Below, one piece after another: positions 23,991-34,005 of a stretch of DNA of 64,000 bases. Each line of letters starts with the position of its first letter. Positions within the stretch are counted from its first letter, which is position 1. Source of the DNA: Parietaria judaica (Eukaryota; Streptophyta; Magnoliopsida; Rosales; Urticaceae); the NCBI GenBank assembly GCA_954871525.1, contig OX940871.1, positions 19,405,086 to 19,469,085 of the forward strand. The letters run 5' to 3'. The notes under the pieces were generated by a model. It was not told the origin of the DNA, searched no databases, and worked only from the letters and a program-made list of their open reading frames with translations. The position numbers were made by a program, and so were the translations under genes.

Positions 23991-26940
23991 CACCACCATC
24001 ATCGGCGTCACCGACGAGTTAAACCACATCGGCATTCATCTATTTACCACTAACCCTGAACTACGTGATGACGTGATTCTCTTTGAGATACGTAGGCAGC
24101 TTTCATCACAGCACGATGCGGCATCAATCTTTTCTTTTTTGCAGGTCCTCCCTCACCGCCGAAGACCTCGCTAAGGAAGGAAAATCATCCAGGATCGCCA
24201 AGAACAGCCCGAAGGCTCGCCAAAGACGAAGAACTCGCCCCCATCTTTGATGATCATCAGTCAACATGCGTTGACTCCGCATTTGACCGCCTACACGACC
24301 ACCGGGTATGGCCCGGGGCTTGAACCTTGGGTCGGGTTCTCAATTAAACCATTTTTCGCGCATTAATAATAATCACTCCTCCTAATTTATATCATGGTTC
24401 CGCCACTAATCCTTTTCTATTTTTATTTACGTTGTGGGAATGTAAATAATGGAAATAAGGTATACCGTTGATTAGGTTAAGAATCATCTCGACACTGCTG
24501 CAAAGAGCAGCTGGTTGAAGCAATGGACCAATCACATACGCTGCGTTGGTTGTGACCAAATCAACCCCATTTTCTTTTGCAAATCTCCAAGCAGCCTCTT
24601 CAGCCAAGGTCTTCGAAAGCATATACCAAGCCTGTCAAAATATATTTATTCAAACTAATTTAGTAGAGCACTAATCAAATAACTTAATTAGAAACTCATA
24701 ACGAGCACTTAAATACATGTCTTGAATACTACTACAGTGGATACTGGATAGCACCGTAAAATTTGCACTACAGTTATCAAAAACTGAATGCGCCGCGGGA
24801 CGATTTTTTAGCTCACCCCGGTGATAGAAATAGTCGTGCAAAAAATAATTTTCACAGTGTTTTTGAAGTCTCCCCAAGCGAAAAAATAATACCATGCCGC
24901 CGGGGCAAAATTCTGGAAATCATCGTGGCAAGAACGATTTTGCCTCGACGAATAGTTTTTGGTACTTTGCGAATATTATAAATTATATTGTGAGCTATAA
25001 TTGCATAACGGTTTTCAACCGTTGTGCAATCTTTGCACGACTCCCAACTTAATAGTAGAAAGCATAGGGGTGAGCATGGGTTGGGTTGGGCCGCCCCGAT
25101 GCTTTTTATGGACCCAACCCAATCACTTCGGGTTCCTTAAAAAAAAGCCCAATCCGACCCAAAATTTTTTAATGCCCGAACCAAACCGACCCGTTAAAAA
25201 TCGGGTTGGGTTGGTTTGGGTCGCCATGGCCCGATTAATTAAAATTTAATCTTATATAACCAAAAATAATATGAAAAAATGCATCAATGTAACTCAAAAT
25301 TCAAGTAAAAATACCCCAAATAAATTTAATCAAACAAACATACACTAAACAATGTAAAACATGAAAATGGGAGATTGAGTGGTCTTTAATTGTAAATAAA
25401 ATTGAGAATGAAAATTTTTAAAAGACTAAAGATTACACTACTTGAATAAAAATTAATATGAAATATATATTTATTATATTGGTCGGGTCGGAGACCCCGA
25501 CCCGACCCAAGGTTTTGGACCCGACCCCGACCCGAATAATAGTCGGGTCCGGCCCGATCCGACCCAATTTTGAGCGGGTTAGATTGGGCGGGTTAGATTG
25601 GGGTCGGGTCTCTAACGGATTGGGTTGGGCCATCGGGTTGGGTCTAAAATGCTCACCCTTAAGAAAGCAATCCTTTTTTGTAGTAGTTAGACACACCTTT
25701 ATTTCTGCGCAAAACTCGGGATCAGAAAACCAAGTCTCGTCAATGCTGTCGTCCAATTTGAGCGCCATGGCTTCTCTGCTGATTCCGACGGAAGCCATGG
25801 AAGAAGTTAGGATGACCCTCTTTATCGAAGCAAACTTTGTGCATGACCTGAGAACGTTTAGGGTTCCCTTCACTGCTGGTTCGATCAGTTCTTTCTAAAA
25901 ATTTTGGACACCAAAGGAAGAAGAATTCAAGATGGTAAGTAATCCAAAAAACTAGGTGTGAATTTTGTCCCAATATTCCGGTTTAGTTTCGTCCATGTAA
26001 CCAGTTGAAAAATCGGGTATTTGTAACAAAAAAATTTGAGAACCGGGACTGGGCCTAAGGAATAAAATGTCTAGTACGGTGATTTGGATGTATTACTTAG
26101 ACTGCGATTATCATCGTAGGCGGAATCATTATTTAGACTTCGAAAAGCTAGTTTAAAATCTTAGTGTAAATAGAGGGGGCTGTTTTGTAATGTTAAAAAA
26201 TTTAGTACTAAAAATGATCAAATATTTTAAACACGGTATCACGGTGTAAAAAAATTCATTTTTTATGCAAAATTTAGATTCTATCTTAAAAAGGACTGGC
26301 TACGGTGCAACCATATTTCTGAAATCGAAAACTAAAAGCTATATATGGGTACGAACCTGTGGATCGGTAGGCGAAAACGACACGGGTGACGCACTGTGAA
26401 TCACGGCTACACACCCTTGAACAAGAGAGTCAAAAGAGCCTTCTTCAAGGAGATTTGCCTCAAACAAGTGAAGCCTCTCCTTTGCCCCATCAAGTGAAAC
26501 TAAATGCTGTGTTTTCTTTGGATCGTCTAAACAACGTTACGAACAAGTCTTAGTAAAATACATCTTGGGGGTCAAACCGAACGGTAAACCGGCTTTATTT
26601 GGATTTTTTTGGTCCGGCCCCAATTTTTCAGTATTTTCACTATTACATAGTTTAAAATCCGGCTTTTACCCAGTATCCGGACACCAGGACACGGGCCGAA
26701 AAATGACCGGTAAACAAAATTGGTTTTGAAACTGAAAACTGGGAACCAGTAAAAAAAGTTTCACCTTGGGATATAAAAACTCAGAGCTCTCCATGCATAT
26801 TTAATATCTCGTTAATTACCGAGATTGCGGACCGAGGCCTTGACGGTGTAATTGCGTTGAAGCAAAAGCTTCACGATCCACGACGCTATGAAGCCCGACG
26901 CTCCGGTCACGCACACCACTTTCTGATCTTCTCCGCTCAT
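20864..26940 (-). CDS. Cinnamoyl-CoA-reductase-like / phenylacetaldehyde-reductase-like SDR
   Basis: Six exons on the minus strand, 26940-26820, 26526-26357, 25894-25697, 24631-24466, 21281-21092 and 21008-20864, join in phase with GT-AG borders to 329 residues. It is an extended short-chain dehydrogenase/reductase that uses NADPH to reduce an aldehyde or acyl-CoA. The nucleotide-binding [10 protein letters not shown] (11-20) is at the N terminus, followed by an R(X)5K pattern in VRNLDDPKK that in relatives favours NADPH. The catalytic Ser lies in LTSSMASV and the Tyr/Lys pair in WYMLSK. The lignin CCR signature NWYCYGK is replaced by AWYMLSKT, so a phenylacetaldehyde-reductase or other CCR-like role is more likely than true CCR. 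The C terminus [24 protein letters not shown] is typical. Introns 1, 3 and 4 carry TE DNA; intron 4 is about 3.2 kb. No coding break is visible. Confidence 0.93.
22879..23480 (+). mobile_element. LTR-like block inside intron 4 of the reductase gene
   Basis: It starts TGTTGGACATATTTTATAA and matches 31417-32720 in patches, for example the shared order TCTAGATTA, AGTGGGAG, CTATTAATAAA, ACGGATCAT or CCGGATCAT, TATGAAGTGTCT and TTGTACGGTTCAACTT. Downstream, 23600-24330 continues TE-like, with ACTTATAAATAGGAGCC (TATA-like, near 23606) followed by CT-rich sequence and the C homopolymer. The 3' end and a target duplication could not be fixed. Confidence 0.6.
23958..23989. repeat. Poly-C tract of 32 bases
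   Basis: Thirty-two consecutive C on the plus strand (poly-G on the strand the reductase gene is read from), inside intron 4. It creates a spurious polyproline frame. The true length is uncertain because such tracts are error-prone in sequencing and amplification. Confidence 0.85.
24761..25687. mobile_element. CACTA-like non-autonomous element in reductase intron 3, interrupted
   Basis: The left end reads CACTACAGTTATCAAAAACTG. The right end, reverse-complemented, reads CTACTACAAAAAAGGAT, close to the usual CACTACAAAAAAA terminus. The body carries GC-rich inverted segments such as AACGGTTTTCAACCGTT near 25006 and no transposase. Its right part is split by the hAT MITE at 25065-25661. The last bases of the right end deviate from TAGTG, so the exact border is uncertain. 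Confidence 0.45.
25065..25661. mobile_element. hAT-type MITE with perfect 8-bp target duplication
   Basis: A 597-bp element with inverted ends TAGGGGTGAGCAT and ATGCTCACCCTTA, flanked by identical 8-bp repeats AGAAAGCA (25057-25064 and 25662-25669). The 8-bp duplication and TAGGGGTG-type ends are diagnostic of hAT elements. The interior is GGGTTGGG/CCCGACCC low-complexity sequence without a transposase. It sits inside a CACTA-like element within intron 3 of the reductase gene. Confidence 0.9.
26565..26770. mobile_element. Small hAT-like element in reductase intron 1
   Basis: The ends TTGGGGGTCAAACCG and GTTTCACCTTGGG are roughly inverted, and the interior is made of CCGG/GGTAAACCGG words. 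The same style recurs at 27374, 47454 and 54498. No clear target duplication. Confidence 0.35.
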
Positions 26941-27373
26941 CTTGATGCTCAGAAATATTTTCTCTGGTTGGTTTAACTTGTTAATTTATCAGCTTGTACT
27001 CACTGCGCCTAACAAGTATAATTATTTATCAATGGTGTTGTAGGTGATAAATGATGATAGAGAAAATCTTATAGGTTTTGCTGTCACATTAAATCGTTAA
27101 TCCAAGATCCAAGGTTTCATTTTATTAATTTGATATTGTTTTTGAACTATAGTATTTGGAAGCATTGTCAACTTGTGACTTATTTTTAACTTCAAGAATA
27201 ATATAATGGGGTTAATATATATTAGGGTAATTTGCTTTTTTATACCTTCAATTTTTCATTTTTGGCAAAAATACACCCTCAAGTTTCAAAAAATTGCTAA
27301 ACTATACCCTTAAAGTCTATTTTAGTTTTCTTTTATATACCCTCTAATAAATTTTATTTGTAGAAACCTTATT

Positions 27374-27900
27374 TAGGGGTGAAACTGGGTAGGGTACCTG
27401 GTTTTTTCAACTACACGCTACCCGTACCGGAAACCGGGTATCCTAAAATTAATACCCGTATCCAGTACCCAAAAATCTACGCATCATATTTTTAAAACCC
27501 GGTATTATTACCATTTGGAAACCAGATTCGGTTGTAACCGTATCCGTATTTTTATATAGATCTGAATTTTAAAAAAAATAAAACGTAATATTTTCTCAGC
27601 TTAGCTCAAAATAAACATTTGTCTCAATTTTTTTTTTAAATGTATTAATATACATATAAGAACATTGTCTCACCATTTTTCCCATTTTCTCAAAATTTTA
27701 ATATATAAAAAACGTAATATTTTCTCAATTTGTCACAAAGTAAACCCTAAATATTAAAGAATAATTAAAAATCAGGTATTAAATCGAGTACTAAGTATCC
27801 GGCTTCAAACCGGATTCGTGTACGGATTCGGATTATAAATGAGGATTTGGATTTTAAATGCGGATACGTATTCATTTTTTGGATTTTGTCGGGTTTCACT
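27374..27900. mobile_element. hAT-like fragment with GGGGTGAAAC / GGGTTTCAC ends
   Basis: The left end TAGGGGTGAAACTGGGT and the right end GTCGGGTTTCACT are inverted relatives. The interior holds ACCCGGTA/TACCCG words and AT-rich DNA. No clear target duplication, so borders are approximate. Confidence 0.35.
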
Positions 27901-28631
27901 GTTTTATTTTCACCAAACAGTTTTTGAAATCTATTTTCATTTTTCACCAAACCATACCTTCTATAAAGAGTTTTTTTTTCCTTCAAATTTTTCAATAATT
28001 TGAATTAAAAAATAGGAGATAAGAGGTAAACTTATCAAATCATACACTAAGTTGACGGTAAAAAAAAAAGAAGCTAAATTCCCTAGTTATTAAATAGCTA
28101 GCTTTCGAGGGTTGAAATTAATTGCTTTAAGTGCGTCAATAAATTATTAACTAGGTCTTTGATTACTATAAAACGCCAAAGAATCGAGTAGCTAATGACG
28201 CGTACGTAAGAGTTTGAAAAAACGACAGGAAAATTTGGAAACGACATATGCAAAGATGAGTGACAGTCGTTTCCTATCAAAGAGGTAAAAAAGTGAACGA
28301 CACTAGTTACTGATAAACAACATCTTATGATACACTAGACAAATATAAATTGAAAAATAGCTTGTGTTAATGTAAAGACCGGTATTTACTAAATTCGGAA
28401 GCCATAAGTTCCGATGACCAATTTGTTGATATTCGTCAGTACTCAAATCGGGACTGATAAATACCGTCTCTCAATTTAAACGATATATGGTATCGACTAT
28501 CGAGAGTCAATACCCTAAATTTCAATATTATAAATATCTCAAAATTAGTGGCAAATTCTTAAAAAAAAATTAAGTAAAAGTATTAAATCAGTTGTTTCGT
28601 TAGTAGCAAATCGTTAACTTCCACAAATATT

Positions 28632-28971
28632 AATATTTATTGCGACATAAGTTCTTAAGTTATTATTGACGACATAAATACTTAAGTTATCATCATTTTT
28701 TTGTGATATAAGTACTCAAGATATTATCTTATACCTAAAATATATAGAATTGGTGGACAATATTACAAAATTATCATAAGTTCTTAAATTTGTATTGACG
28801 ATATAAATACCTAAGTTATTATCATGTATGCTATTTTGTAATTTTATCCATCAATTTCACATAATTTATGTATATGATAATAACTAAAATACTTAGGTCG
28901 ATAATAAATGATGATAATTTAAGTACTTACCCATTGCTAATAACTTATGTACTTATGCCTTAATAAATATT
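28632..28971. mobile_element. MITE-like inverted-repeat element, 340 bp
   Basis: The left arm begins AATATTTATTGCGACATAAG, and the reverse complement of the right arm begins AATATTTATTAAGGCATAAG. The similarity continues for about 55 bp, through ATAAGTTATTA and ACTTAA(G/A)TTATCATC. There is no coding capacity. Family and target duplication are unresolved because the flanks are AT-rich. Confidence 0.5.
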
Positions 28972-29242
28972 AAAAATTTATAAAAGTAAACGATTGTGTA
29001 CTAACATACATAAACAATTAATGTTAACAATTAAATACTTTTTTCTCTAAGAAAATAAGATTTAAAATATATCATATCGTGAACTTTTAGATGCTTTAAC
29101 ATACGTTTCCCTGTATTTTTCTTATTATTTTACCCTTATATCTTGATTTTATTACAAAAATTGGCAGCTTTTATTAATGGTTCAAATTTACAATAGTACC
29201 CTTGTTATTTTTTTATTATCACTCGAATGTTAGGCAAGTATT

Positions 29243-29390
29243 AAACGATTCCATGAATGCTATCTCGTAGTAAGTTAGGCAAGTTTTTTATTTTTGAGAA
29301 AATGGTAAGGCAAGTTTTTTTTTTAAGGAAAAAACAAAGAAAAAAAAAACTTGCCTAACAAACTATGAGATAGCATCCATGTTATCGTTT
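29243..29390. repeat. Hairpin-forming inverted repeat
   Basis: Two arms of about 47 bp (29243-29289 and 29343-29390) are reverse complements with few mismatches. Both carry ATGCTATCTC, then TTAGGCAAGTTTTTT. The loop is about 53 bp and A/T-rich. It could be a fold-back TE or, if transcribed, a small-RNA precursor; the sequence does not decide. Confidence 0.6.
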
Positions 29391-30438
29391 AGCTTTATTA
29401 ATGTGTATATGAATTTTATATTCACTATAATATATATAATCCTATAGTAATAAGGAATGCTAAATTAAATAAGTTTTTGAAGGGGAAATTCATTATCTAG
29501 TGATGTTCTAGGGTGAAAATCGATACTTGGACATGAATGTTCCAAAATTTGAGAATTAGTAATGTTCATTGTTTCCTTCTCATTTTTCACTCGAGCCCCG
29601 TATTTAGTCCAACACCAACCCTCAGACAATATCATCAACAGTCAATTTTACACCATTGCCCCCTTTTGTATCCCCGACCTGACCATCCTTGACGTAACGA
29701 TGTTGCCCGGAATCCACATTTGAAGGTCCGTCATTTTTTAAGTTTCGATTTTTGCTCTCGATCGTGTGTATCACATTTGATATTAAGGTTCCATTTTTGC
29801 TCTCGATCGTGTGTATCAAATGCGCATTTAATATTAGGTTTACAGTGTTAGGTTAGGATTTTAAAAGGATAGTTACGAGGTTTAGGTGACTTTAGTGTTC
29901 GAATGCAAGGGTGAGATTATAACGTTGAACTCGGTGAATTCCGACCAAGTTCAGTTTTAGGGGAAGCCGAATGGCCTCAAGAAAATTTTCTCCATATTCG
30001 ATGTTGAAATCACCAAAGTCGACATTTCTATCACCGAGGTTAGGCCTAATACCCTGAATGAGAGACAACCCTAAATTCAAAATTTGAATACTGAAGTCGA
30101 TGATAATATCCCCGAATGAGTAGGTTTTGAAGTCGGTGATTTTAAATCCGACTTCGATTATTTTAGGATCGACTTTGGTGATATTAACAGTGGATTATTG
30201 TATCCCTAAATGGGTCAGGTCTAAATTCATGATTTAGAAACAACATTGGTGATACTTTCGCCGGATTAGTTTAACACCGTAGTCGATGATAATATCCCTG
30301 AATGAGTAGGACTCGAAGTCGGTGATTACGTAACCAATTTCGAAGATACTATTCTCTTATATATATCACCAACTTCGGAGATGATAATTATGACTTATTC
30401 ACCTTTTTTTATTCTTTTACCTGGATTCACTATTTCAG

Positions 30439-30825
30439 ATGTCAGCCCTTATGTTCCCCGCTGAGAAGAACAAGCCTGCATCGGTTACTAACCGTAGTTG
30501 CCCAGTTCTGAAAGTTATTAGGCTAAATTTTATTTCACACGGTCTTATCGAGCAAACCCCGGTAGACTCTCCACTTTGTAACGTTCTTCATCTACCAGAG
30601 TTTATGATCAGCAATGTTCAACTCCACCAACTCATCTTTTCTAGGGTTCAATCGGCTGCAGAAGGGGAGAGCTCTGCTTTAACATGTGCGATAGTGACCA
30701 TAAGCTCACCGTTGTCGACTTTACGGAGATCTTTGGCTTCCCGTTCACGGACGTTCCTTCAGATGCCTAAGTGGACCGACAACACACCAACCTGGGAATA
30801 TTCACAAGACACTTCGGAATTATGA
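30439..30825 (+). pseudogene. Decayed reading frame inside the Mutator-like element
   Basis: A 128-residue frame begins MSALMFPAEKNKPASVTN. Its end overlaps another frame that reads DHKLTVVDFTEIFGFPFTDV, then a stop, then further protein-like sequence to about 31020, so the original frame is broken by at least one frameshift and stops. I do not recognise it with confidence. The style resembles proteins carried by plant Mutator-like elements. Function unknown. Confidence 0.35.
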
Positions 30826-31416
30826 AAACCATCACATCGGGAACCTTGACATTCGAGGATAATGACATCTTTTTGAAGGCCACTTTTCTAATAGTAGTCG
30901 ACATCGTTTTGCCTGGCAAATATTAGGACAAAGAAGTAAGCCCCCGTCATGTACGCATGGTAGAAAACGTGGAATACCTCTATCGATATTCGTGGCCCAT
31001 AAGTCTTGAAGTCGAACACGCCGAATGATGGATAATGATGTGGCGGCTGTGAAAACTTAGACTACACGAGGGTTCTTGTACGCAGTGCTGTTTTGGGCGC
31101 TTGGAAAATCCCCGGAGTTGGCTACCACTTTCGAATTCAGCCGGATTGAGAAGACGGTTCCTACCAAGTTATCGTGATCATTGTCAACAAAGAGTAGCAA
31201 GCAATCGGCGACATTGAGGATACTCATATGCGGCCACGATGAGGTTGGTATTTAGTTGTTTGGAGTTTAGGCTTGTTTATAAATAATTTCTCACTTATAT
31301 GATGCAAGCCGAATGTTTAATAAATTTTCGTGTTACATGCGGGTATGTTCCGAGTGGGCAAGAGTATGTGGATAATGCCTGAAAGGGTTTTCGAACACAG
31401 ACCGAGACGGTCTAAG

Positions 31417-33950
31417 TGTTGGACATATATGATAAATATGCCCTCAAATTCATATGATAATGTCACTTTTATAAGATTTTGGTTATTTTCTTTTAAAAGA
31501 ATAGTTTTTTACCAATGAAAAACATGTTTAGTTGTTTCTTTTAATATTATGAATGTTTCATCCATAGTTGTTGTTGAGGTGGAAAATTCACCTCTGCATT
31601 CACGGAGTTATGGTTGGGCGAGTTTAGTTTACCTCAGAGCCCGGGTCTTTCCATTAAAGTTAGATCATGTTGAAAGAGATGAGTGCTTAAGAAAATGTCG
31701 GGTAATTTTGTGATGGGCTTCAATGTCGAAGCCTTTGTATGTGAATTGATAATAAAAATTGTGATCCCTTGTACATGGACATTAGCCCTCTATTTTTAAT
31801 GAACTAAATAATTTGACTCATCCCTCATAAATGGGTTATTACAATTTTGTTTGATTCCCTCATAGTGACCATAACGGCATGGCTGTAATCATGGGTGTAA
31901 TCATTAATCCGCTGGGGTGTAGCTTGCGCCACGCTGAGTGCTCCAATCTCTCATTTTGCCTTCGTTTTCTGTATTTTAGGCCTCGTCGACGAGAGTGTGT
32001 CTCATCGCGGGCCTAAAACTGCCCTCCCTCTATTCATTGGTGATCAACTTCATAGACAGGGGGTTTCATCGATGAAGTCGTATATTGGGTTGCTTTCTTA
32101 CTGGTGAAGATCCTCGTCGCATCCCTTCGTCGTTGTCCTCCTTGTAACTTGTTTGACCAGGCCTTCTTTGACTTGGTCAATTGGGCTTATTCGGATATTA
32201 GGCTTTTGTAATTGTAGCCCAAATGTTTGAATGACAGATATAGATTTCATCGTAACAATATAAAGTGTTGTAGAAAAAAATTTACCCCAACGATTGTTAT
32301 ATATATGCAATTGTGTTATGTTATTGCATTGGGTCTATGTGAATGAGGTTTAACATCGCAATATAACAAACTTAAATAAATATGTCCATAGTCTAGATTA
32401 ACAGTGGGAGTTTTTAATTGTCAAAGATCTATTAATAAATTCAATCACAACTAAATGAGGTAATCTATTAACGGATCATGCTGTTAGTCCGCATTGTTGA
32501 GTCTTATCGGGTATGAAGTGTCTTCATATTGGATAGAACTAGACTTTAATAAGAAATCACCAATCCGGAAATACTGACAAGTAGATAAAGTCATAATGAT
32601 GATCATATGGAATCAGTTGATGTCCTAAAGTATTATGAGTTTGTACGGTTCAACTTAAATGATCTTTGATTTAATCGTTAAAGTGTACGAGTGTACTCCC
32701 AACGCTTTTATTTTAGGATCAGACGGTGTGCTGGGATAAACGGCATGAATACAGATATGAATAGTGAAATTTATGGTTTCCTTCTTTTGATTTGTGGGAA
32801 GCAAATAAATACTTGTACGTCTCATAACCAGTAAGTGAGTAATTTGCAATAATCATCGAATAAGGTAGTGTCATATAAAAGGTATATGGGGATCACCTTT
32901 ATAAGATGAAAATCATAATAAAACGGAAACTTGGATTCTGATAATCTGATTGTATTAATGGACTCTTGAGTCAGGAAGATATAATTAATATATATTAAAG
33001 AGTTCAAATTCGAGCTATAGTGGAATGTAATCGAAGTTGGTGAAAGTTTTTAACTTTCATCGTAGCTTAATTACATATGTTCATTTTCCCCTTTGTAGTT
33101 CCCCAAGAACGACATCGCGGTTATTATTTTTATTGAACATAGAATAGATCCAATCAAGAATGATTCGTGATTGTTATCACGAAAATCACTTTTACCATAA
33201 TACTTGTAAAAGTACCAAAAAATGGTGAAAAATAGAAACTGAAAAGATGATGGAATTTCTTTTTTGGACAGCCCTAGGGTGTGCGAAATTAAATTCTCAT
33301 GATTTTATCTTTTTGAATCGTGTCATTCTGATGCACGATTTGAGTGAATATCTCACATTTGAGTGAATATCTCCAAGTAGTTGAACAAATCTATGTAAGT
33401 GATTGAATGATTTTTTTTCTTCTTCAAAACGTGGTTGGGCTAGTTTCCTATAAATATGATAGTCTAGAAACCAAAAAAACCATCCTCACCCATCACAAAC
33501 ATTCGCCTCCCTCTATCTCTAGGCTTTCTGCGATTTTCTGGGTCTAAAATCCCGGGAATTGTTTTTAGGGTTTAGGGTTAATTCAGTGGGAGCCCACACA
33601 TCCCGGCGATCAAGTTCCGGAGAATAAATCGAACATGGGACTTATCTTTGAAATTCACCAAGAATTTTTTTGCACCAAGCCCGAAACGAGTAGACTGATT
33701 TGAAGCGAGGATTAGAATTGGGCAGCCAAAATCGTCAGTAAAAAGATACCCAATTTATTCATTGATTGTGATAATTATTTCTTATTATGAAAGCTCAATT
33801 AAATTCGTTAATTATTTGGAAAATTAAAAGAAAATTATCTATCACGATCAGGAAGGTTAATTTTTGTTTAATGCAAAACTGGATGGGGTGATGGGGATTA
33901 TTGGTATCGGACTCTAATCCTCATTAAAATATTTTTAAAAGGTTACCCCA
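31417..33950 (+). mobile_element. Long LTR-like block (second copy), itself interrupted
   Basis: It begins TGTTGGACATATATGATAAATATGCC like the block at 22879 (TGTTGGACATATTTTATAATATGCC). The match breaks near 31566 and resumes near 32245 through 32720, so about 680 bp of other DNA (31566-32245, bounded by TTTCATC at both edges) was inserted. Downstream, a TATA-like CCTATAAATATG (near 33449), CT-rich sequence and an AT-rich zone follow the order seen in the 34150 LTR read backward. The 3' end is approximate; I found no target duplication. Confidence 0.5.
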
Positions 33951-34005
33951 CGTGTATTGTATAACGAGCAATGATTAATTCTAGGATTTTTTTTCCCAAA
34001 AATAT

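Larger units (their letters stand above)
26941..29481. other. Intergenic DNA upstream of the reductase gene, no gene seen
   Basis: It holds a hAT-like fragment (about 27374-27900), a MITE (28632-28971) and a hairpin repeat (29243-29390). No coding region is supported. The reductase promoter must lie in the first few hundred bases; I see no convincing TATA box there. Confidence 0.5.

Noticed and set aside
23868..24053. Polyproline/polyhistidine protein frame
   Set aside because: The repeat comes from the C homopolymer; the frame has no splice or start context and lies in an intron of the opposite strand.
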